From Echinarachnius parma (Eukaryota > Echinodermata > Echinoidea > Clypeasteroida > Echinarachniidae), in contig JBAMJV010001315.1 in assembly GCA_037951105.1 (NCBI GenBank), positions 55,068 to 119,067 of the forward strand: a stretch of DNA of 64,000 bases, read 5' to 3'. The position numbers were made by a program, and so were the translations under genes. Shown here in pieces: positions 58,203-64,000 of this stretch. Position 1 is the first letter of the stretch. Each line of letters begins with the position of its first letter. Under the pieces are notes generated by a model that saw only the letters and a program-made list of their open reading frames with translations, was not told where the DNA came from and made no database searches.

Positions 58203-58692
58203 TGGTCTAGGATGCGTCTCTCGGATGGGGACGATAAAGGTCGAACCAAGTCGTACATAATCAAAATTAATTGAAGGCGTCTATACAAGAAAACAATAAA
58301 CAACCAACCGAACATCGAAAAGGACCTATATAGATGCGCGTCCTTGGAAGCGTTGCTATATGAACTTCGCCGTTGGCATTCGCAAGAACAGTGAAAGGAG
58401 AAAGTTCCATGTCATTGGCGACACACACCATATTACCTGCATACGTCATGCTTCAAATGACAATGCCCAAATACGTGTATATGTGCATCACTGGAGGCCC
58501 GGTCACATATCAACGGATAGCGTAGAAGGATGCCGACGAATGGACAATTTTCGAAATCAAATTATCCGGTGGGGAAAGTGGTTACTATTGCTGAATCGAC
58601 AAATCATTTCGCCGGATAGAAGAAAGTGTACATCGCCTGACAAGGAACGGACAATAAACGCGTACAAACAGAGACGAACGGATTGGAAATAT

Positions 58693-59035
58693 TAAGCCCG
58701 GCGCAGACAGAGCCGACTCGAACCGATACGACTGGTTTTCAGTCGGATCAGCTCAGTATGCGTTGCCTTAGGACTCTGATTTCGCCAGTTAGAAGACAGT
58801 ATGAGGTGAGTCGAGGCCGATTCAACATGTTGGATCGGCTCTGAGTGAGCGAAATCATCTCTAGCCGGCACGGGCGTAGACATGACATTGATACCCATTC
58901 AAGTGGGGGGGATGATCTATTCATTCATCCCCCCCCCCCAGTTGAATAGGTATTACGTAACTCGCTACGCCCGTGCTAGCCGGACTGTAAATTAGTCGGA
59001 CCGGATCGAGTCGGCTCTGTCTGCGCTTGGCTTTA
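58693..59035. mobile_element. Middle element of the nest, 'GCAGACAGAGCCGACTCGA' ends
   Basis: TTAAGCCCGGCGCAGACAGA at the left; TCTGTCTGCGCTTGGCTTTA at the right. A partial relative is at 42245-42436. Confidence 0.85.
58869..58975. mobile_element. Innermost 107-bp hAT MITE
   Basis: An 8-bp target duplication CTAGCCGG at 58861-58868 and 58976-58983; ends CACGGGCGTAG and CTACGCCCGTG; a G tract and a C tract in the arms. Confidence 0.92.
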
Positions 59036-59085
59036 CTCTTCGTCGGGGATACGTTCACGCTATCCGCTGATATATGACCGGGCCT

Positions 59086-60226
59086 TGAATCATTACGATT
59101 CACTATATATCTTCCGCTTTTGTCTGCGCTATCTCAAGCGGAAGAGAGGTGGAAAGATATAAAGAAAGGCTATAGAAAGTTTCGGAGGAAATATAGGCCT
59201 ATAAAACCGGAATTACCGTCTATATTATACTTGTTGTACCTGTTGATGTGTGCAGAAGCCTTCAACTACAGTACAGAGTGACATCATTCGAGCGTATAAA
59301 TCTCGTTACTTTGTTCTTTTATTTGCGAGCACTAAAGCAACAAGAAAGGGTTTGGGTAGCTTGGACAACGTTTTAGACTAACCACTGAATTTCTAAAACT
59401 CCAAAGATATCAGAGCTCATCTGGTTTTCAACAAAGTTAAAAGTCAAACTGTGTTGGCAACACTCTACACGGACCGTAATAACTTCGGACTAGCGAAAGA
59501 TTGCATTCGAGCGTTAAAAGTTTGTGTTCAATTTCAAGCTCGCGTGTGACAAGGACAACTATATTGTGAATTCACGCTTTGACTGTTTTCTACATTTCCT
59601 ATTGGAAATCTCAAGAACTTTTATTAGATCTACAACGAAATAAACCGAACGTGAGATCAATTGGAGTTGAACGACAATCATGTGTTGTGACAAAATAGTG
59701 TTTTGCCTGTAACGTAATAGGCAAAACCTGTAAAGCACTGTTTTAACATTATGGGATATAACCGCCACGAAATAAATTGTACGGCGACTTGAGGAGTTTA
59801 AGATTGTGTTTTGAATTGCAAACTCGTGGAATATTCTAAGGAATAAACAAGACAAACATAAAATATATGATCATTATGTTATTCCGACCAGGAAATTTGT
59901 TTAACGACTCATTATTTTGATACAGTTTAAGTTCTAGCTTCAGTGGATATTTCGGCCATCGGGAAATTATCATTACAACTGAAGAAAAAGAGAAAGGTTT
60001 TACGTTCATGAATATTCAAACAAAAATAACGGTTTTGATACAAAAGCAAAACACGACTGCATTTTACATTGAGCCTCTTGAATAGCAGATGTGAGTGAGT
60101 GAGGGGAGATTAATTCATCGAAGCTAAGGCTCGTTATTAATATTGATTTGAATCAAAACGCAGTGCAAAATAAAGTTGGACGTTACCAACCTTCAGAACT
60201 AACTATTTATACATGTATATTTCTTG
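59086..60226. other. Upstream region of the SRCR gene
   Basis: No frame, TIR or tandem array recognised. It should contain the promoter and 5' UTR of the SRCR gene, but no clear TATA box or initiator can be assigned. Confidence 0.4.
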
Positions 60227-60307
60227 ATGACGGGTCTTTACCGCACAACAAACATGTTACGTAATATCGTCATGGAATACTCAGCGTGCAATAACTTCCA
60301 GTGCCAG

Positions 60308-60380
60308 ATGGAGACAGCCTTCCATTCCTTGATGTCGCTGCTATTGGTCACTTCTATGGTCATGGAAGGCCACGCACAGG
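60308..60380 (+). other. SRCR gene exon 1 (coding part)
   Basis: 24 codons plus one base. The upstream frame is open to a stop at 60200-60202. The start at 60308 is preferred because the hydrophobic core then lies 8-19 residues from the N-terminus. Confidence 0.7.
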
Positions 60381-62435
60381 GTGCGTAGTAGACATTCTAT
60401 ACCAAAGCGTGCCCACGACTTGGCATGCATGACTAAAAGAGCTGTTGTTGTTGTTGTTGTTGTTGTTTGGTGACAATCAGTCAAATGTGACTATTGTTGC
60501 TAATTAGGTTTCTATTCATTATTCCTATATTTTACAAATATAATAACATTTTATAAATCATCAACAAAAATTTGCTATGGCACCGCTATAAGTATCACGA
60601 TATTTGTTTCCCCCCACCATATAACTATTGCTTTTATAATATATACACAAATATAAACATTATCGTTATTTCAATGCCCACCTCTCACATAGGGACTCCC
60701 GCCAATTATGTGGAGTTGGGCCTCTTATAATCAAAATTATTATCATGCTCTGTGCAGTTTGTATAGCACATCGGTTGTTTTAGTCATGCATGCCAAGTCG
60801 TGGGCGCGTCTTCCAAGAGAATGCCGCATGACTAAAATAACCGATTGGATGCTCTTTACAACATTGTGACATGCCTTGTTGTATTCAGGTTGGGAAATAT
60901 CAATTTTGATATCTATTACGATATCTATAATAGATATCGTAATGGATATCAAAATCAAATTACGTAATAATTACGTAATCGCATACTAAGACAATGCTAT
61001 ACACGTTCCCACATTGAGACAAAACTAATATGGATATCTATGAATTTACGTAACGATAGATATCTAGAACTATGCCTATTTTTCGAACTGAAAGGAAAAG
61101 TTTGATTACGTCATACTATCTTCGTTGTAATCCTTATACCATTATTTCGGTATACAAATATACAAGTATAATGGCCCAAAATTTAGGAAAAATGGAAAGT
61201 AAATTAAAGTTCATTTAATGTATTCATTTGCACGCCTACAGGTTGTACATGCACGGGTGTGATGGGTTTCAATAACAAGCGTTATTACATGTACTGTACA
61301 GTTGAAGTGATCCATTCAATTCATAATAATATTGAGACTTCAATCTTATACCAATATGATTATATATTTCTTGTAAATGATATGTAATTATAATTTTTTT
61401 TAAACAAATAACAATTTTTACCTGGTGAAAAAGTGAAATGACAATGACATGTCGGATTGTACCCCGCTTGTTCGCGCAAAGTATCCGAGTTCATATACCT
61501 TTTACTAAAATCGAAAAGCGTTCCAGAACGCTTTTCAATACAATCTCACATATCTCCATAATAAGCAACATGTGCAAAAGCAAATCCCATTTTCTTATAT
61601 GTTACCTTAGGCTAAGCAATAATGACGAGGTACAAGAAAATGTATGAAAGCTCATAATTATTAATTTTGGTTAAATTTGACTTGACAAGGTTAATGTATC
61701 ACTTTAAACCTGCCCAACATGGCGACAACCTGCAGGCATATAATTACGACCACCTGACCAATTGTAGGCTAATTCGTGTTATCACATGACTTAGTAAATA
61801 AAGTACATGCCGCTGCGGTGTTATTTTTCGATATACCATGGCAATATTACACCCCTGCAAGTCAAGTCAGATGATAAAACAGTTGTTAAATTTGTTGTCG
61901 GGAAAATCACGGAATATTCCTACCCTCGGGATTTCAAATGCTATTTCGTGAAGAAAATAAGTCCCTCGACTTCGTCTCGGGACTTATTTACTCTTCCCTC
62001 AATAGCATTTAAAATCCCTCGGGATGTAATATTCCGTGCTATACCCTCCACCGCCATTTAACAACAGTATATTATACTATAGGACAACCCCCCCCCCCCC
62101 CACCCCCCCCCCCCCACCCCCCCCCCCCCCCCCCCCCCCCCCCCCAGACCACCGGGTACATTACATGCCTGACAATTGGATGTTGATCCCCACAGGAATC
62201 GGTGCCGACATCCGATTAGTCGGTGGCCGAACACCCAACGAAGGTCGAGTGGAAGTCCGTGACAGTGAAGGCACCGGATGGGGAACCATCTGCGATAACG
62301 GATGGACCTACGAAGATGCGGCTGTGGCCTGCCATCAACTCGGATATCCGACTGCAGCTTACTCCACGGCAAATGGCCGGTTTGGAGAAAACAAGGACAT
62401 ACCAATTTTGGTTGAGAATGTTGCGTGCACTGGAA
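60308..62435 (+). CDS. SRCR-domain secreted or membrane protein, 5' part only
   Basis: Exon 1 (to 60380, donor CAGG|GTGCGT, phase 1) and exon 2 (62196-62435, acceptor 'gttgatccccacag', donor GGAA|GTAAGT, phase 1) join to restore a glycine. From the ATG at 60308 exon 1 gives METAFHSLMSLLLVTSMVME and then GHAQ, a signal peptide; in-frame ATGs at 60227, 60254 and 60272 would lengthen it. Exon 2 encodes an SRCR domain from IRLVGGRTPNEGRVEV, with WGTICDNGW, AAVACHQLGY and VENVACTG; cysteines C57, C70 and C102 are in family positions. The domain is cut by an intron after about 75 residues; group A SRCR domains are typically split over two exons and group B carried on one, so this looks group A-like. 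SRCR proteins act in ligand and microbe binding at the cell surface or in fluids. The remaining exons are outside the window. Confidence 0.85.
60381..61907. other. SRCR intron 1, main part
   Basis: Holds an inverted repeat 'cccacgacttggcatgcatg' (60410) against 'catgcatgccaagtcgtggg' (about 60785-60804), a (TTG)n run at 60443-60467, and an AT-rich hairpin at 60905-60956. 61485-61535 has a small palindrome 'aaaagcgttccagaacgctt'. No additional exon in phase 1 was recognised. Confidence 0.6.
61908..62038. repeat. Foldback hairpin MITE, copy 2, in SRCR intron 1
   Basis: CACGGAATATTCC to TATTCCGTG with inner arms 'aaataagtccctcgac' and 'ctcgggacttattt'. Near-identical to 36218-36348. Confidence 0.85.
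62088..62145. repeat. 58-bp C tract upstream of SRCR exon 2
   Basis: C14-A-C13-A-C29, a near-pure cytosine tract ending 50 bp before the splice acceptor. The complementary strand has the form of a G-quadruplex former. Confidence 0.95.
62196..62435 (+). other. SRCR gene exon 2
   Basis: 240 nt, symmetric phase 1-1, the usual phase for extracellular modules. The acceptor has a weak pyrimidine tract next to it, but a 58-bp C-rich tract lies 50 bp further upstream. Confidence 0.92.
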
Positions 62436-62675
62436 GTAAGTATAGCCTCATTGAAAAAACAAAGTTTTTGTAGGTCTGATGTCAGATATAAATCTCCAGG
62501 GGGTGTATACTGAAGTTAAAATGTATTTTATCTACGTCATATCTACGTCACTAAAATATATTTTAGCAAATCGATATTCCTTAACTACAATGTAATATTT
62601 CAGTGACGAATATATGACTTAGATACAATAAAATGTTAACTTAAAATCGTTTTCAGAATACACCCAAGCTTCTGT

Positions 62676-62900
62676 TCAGTTCAGTTCAGTTCATTTTATT
62701 TCCACAATTTAAAATACAATTCATGTGTACATTCACAGTAAAATACTGGTAAAAATATAAAAGTTTGTGTATACATCAAACTAAATAATAGTAAATTATG
62801 TGGTGGGTACAACAAAAGCACAAAATAAGCTTATCAAGGTTGTCGAGCTTGATTGTTGCGCCAACATTGATTTTATTTGCTAGCTGTTTGGGTATCTTTT
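62676..62900 (-). mobile_element. Possible 3' tail of a non-LTR retrotransposon
   Basis: On the minus strand it reads '...ggaaataaaatgaactgaac' and ends in repeated TGAAC, that is, a polyadenylation-like AATAAA just before a short tandem terminal repeat. CR1/L2-type elements end this way. No coding part is present, so confidence is low. Confidence 0.4.
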
Positions 62901-62964
62901 TGGTGTGCTGATCTATCAAAACAAATTATGGACCATTTTTGTCAACGACTTCTTCAGCCATAGG

Positions 62965-63084
62965 CGCCGGAAGGGGGGGGGGGGGGCGGCCGCCCCCCCC
63001 CCCAACAAAAAAAGTGGGGGGGGGGGGGCAAAACACGTTTTTGCCACCCCCCCCCCCCCAAATAAGCCCCCCCCCCCCCCCCCC
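62965..63084. repeat. G-tract/C-tract cluster in SRCR intron 2
   Basis: Alternating G runs (62974, 63016) and C runs (62993, 63046, 63067), with GCGGCCGC at the first switch (62987-62994). It can fold as hairpins of G tracts on C tracts. The glycine- or proline-rich frames are artefacts. A purine-rich stretch follows at 63100-63165. Confidence 0.85.
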
Positions 63085-63238
63085 CAAACAAAAAATAAAT
63101 AAATAAATAAAAAGAAGAAAGAAAGAAAGAAAAAGAAAAGGAAGAAGAGTGGGAATGAAAAAAAAATAAAATGTATGAGCCAATCCTTGTTAATTCTAAC
63201 GTTTAAAAACTAATTCATACTTTTTGTTTAAGTTTTCG

Positions 63239-63540
63239 TTGCGCGCTTCGCGCGCAAACAAATGATCTCAAATTGTTGTGTAACTTGCGTATGGTACGTC
63301 TGGGGTGGGGTTTTCTGTACTGGTCCACGTAGTTCCTGTGTAGGTTGCCATTGCTCTGACTTTTTCAAGTATATAAATGCAAAATCTTCCCCGTGGGAGG
63401 GGGATACCCCCTCCCAAACCCTCCCCCTCTGGCGCTGCCCCAGCCCTCGGTCGCTTCGCTCCCTCGGGACTCATTTTTGGCTGAAAGCTATGTTGTTGGA
63501 TCATACATATAATGTGGCATGTGGTTTATGTTTGTTTGCA
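63239..63540 (+). mobile_element. Third copy of the hAT-element interior
   Basis: 'gcgcgcttcgcgcgcaaaca', 'gttgtgtaacttgcgtat', 'cacgtagttcc', 'gccattgctct' and 'gccccagccctcggt' follow the same order as the reverse of 13232-12970 and the forward 21650-21905. No hAT ends or target duplication are visible here. Confidence 0.75.
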
Positions 63541-64000
63541 CCAGATTGCACCAATTCAAGTATATAAATGCAAAATCTTCCCCGTGGGAGGGGGATACCC
63601 CCTCCCAAACCCTCCCCCTCTGGCTCTGCCCCAGCCCTCGGTCGCTTCGCTCCCTCGGGGTTCATTTTTGGCTGTAAGCTATGTTGTTGGATCGTACATA
63701 ATGTGGCATATGGTTTATGTTTGTTTGCTCCAGATTGCACCAATTAAAGTATATAAATGCAAAATCTTCCCCGTGGGAGGGGTATAACCCATCCCAAACC
63801 CTCCACCTCTGGCTCTGCCCCAGCCCTCGGTCGCTTCGCTCCCTCGGGGTTCATCTTTGGCTGTAAGCTATGTTGTTGGATCATACATAATGTGGCATAT
63901 GGTTTATGTTTGTTTGCACCAGATTGCACCAATTCAAGTATATAAATGCAAAATCTTCCCCGTGGGAGGGGTATACCCCCTCCCAAACCCTCCCCATCTG
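63371..64000. repeat. 190-bp tandem array reaching the window end
   Basis: 'atataaatgcaaaatcttcc' recurs at 63371, 63562, 63751 and 63940 (periods 191, 189, 189). Copies differ by a few substitutions. The unit is a part of the hAT interior copy at 63239-63540. The array continues beyond the window. The mirrored frames on both strands are repeat products. Confidence 0.95.

Larger units (their letters stand above)
58495..59085. mobile_element. Outer element of a three-level nest
   Basis: AGGCCCGGTCACATATCA (58495) and TGATATATGACCGGGCCT (ending 59085) are inverted repeats continuing through CGGATAGCGT. The 111-codon frame 58360-58695 overlaps its edge and is not supported as a gene. Confidence 0.8.

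Noticed and set aside
58360..58695. 111-codon plus-strand frame
   Set aside because: Ends at the edge of a nested transposon and overlaps an inverted-repeat terminus; no recognisable domain.
62058..62405. 115-codon minus-strand frame with a glycine-rich end
   Set aside because: Antisense shadow of the SRCR exon joined to the poly-C tract.

Overview
The window reads as nuclear DNA of an animal, most likely a marine deuterostome and probably an echinoderm such as a sea urchin. This is an inference from three things: spliced genes with short exons and GT/AG introns, a scavenger-receptor cysteine-rich (SRCR) gene (a family hugely expanded in echinoderms and amphioxus), and an AT-rich background packed with small non-autonomous DNA transposons carrying long poly-G or poly-C tracts. 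No bacterial operons, rRNA genes, functional tRNA gene or CRISPR array were seen. Only about 1.6 kb of 64 kb is supported as coding.

Three genes are supported, all on the plus strand. (1) A complete four-coding-exon SAM-dependent methyltransferase (24525-28375, 366 residues), with an N-terminal winged-helix-like region and a class I Rossmann domain, preceded by a spliced 5' UTR. (2) A two-exon gene for a small secreted protein of 71 residues (44497-48868). It has a signal peptide, one cysteine, a tribasic site and no family I recognise. (3) The 5' end of an SRCR protein (60308-62435): a signal-peptide exon and a phase 1-1 exon encoding roughly the first three quarters of an SRCR domain. The rest lies beyond the window.

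Layout. 1-5395 is a tandem array of a 2.0-kb unit. 5396-10353 holds MITEs and a 2.4-kb TTAA-flanked piggyBac-like element that carries two opposed tracts of a 15-bp minisatellite. 12329-13472 and 19539-22584 are two copies of one hAT element, in opposite orientation, each with a perfect 8-bp target duplication; the second contains a 1.8-kb TTAA-flanked element that itself contains another hAT MITE. 14040-16096 has inverted arms with promoter-like motifs. 17270-18185, 29310-29690, 31370-32370 and 40894-41319 are tandem repeats. 37415-39543 carries a 14-bp motif at about 200-bp spacing in a roughly 602-bp higher-order duplication. 39950-43280 and 51030-53250 are diverged segmental duplicates that differ by MITE insertions. 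44720-46440 is a dead non-LTR reverse transcriptase. 56700-56989 is a tRNA-derived SINE with a 14-bp target duplication. 58495-59085 is a three-level nest of elements. The window ends in a 190-bp tandem array that grows out of a third copy of the hAT interior.

The three genes have no obvious joint pathway. The dominant biology is repeated insertion of MITEs, hAT, TTAA-targeting and foldback elements into introns, intergenic DNA and one another. Because many target duplications and paralogous empty sites survive, the order of events can be read directly.
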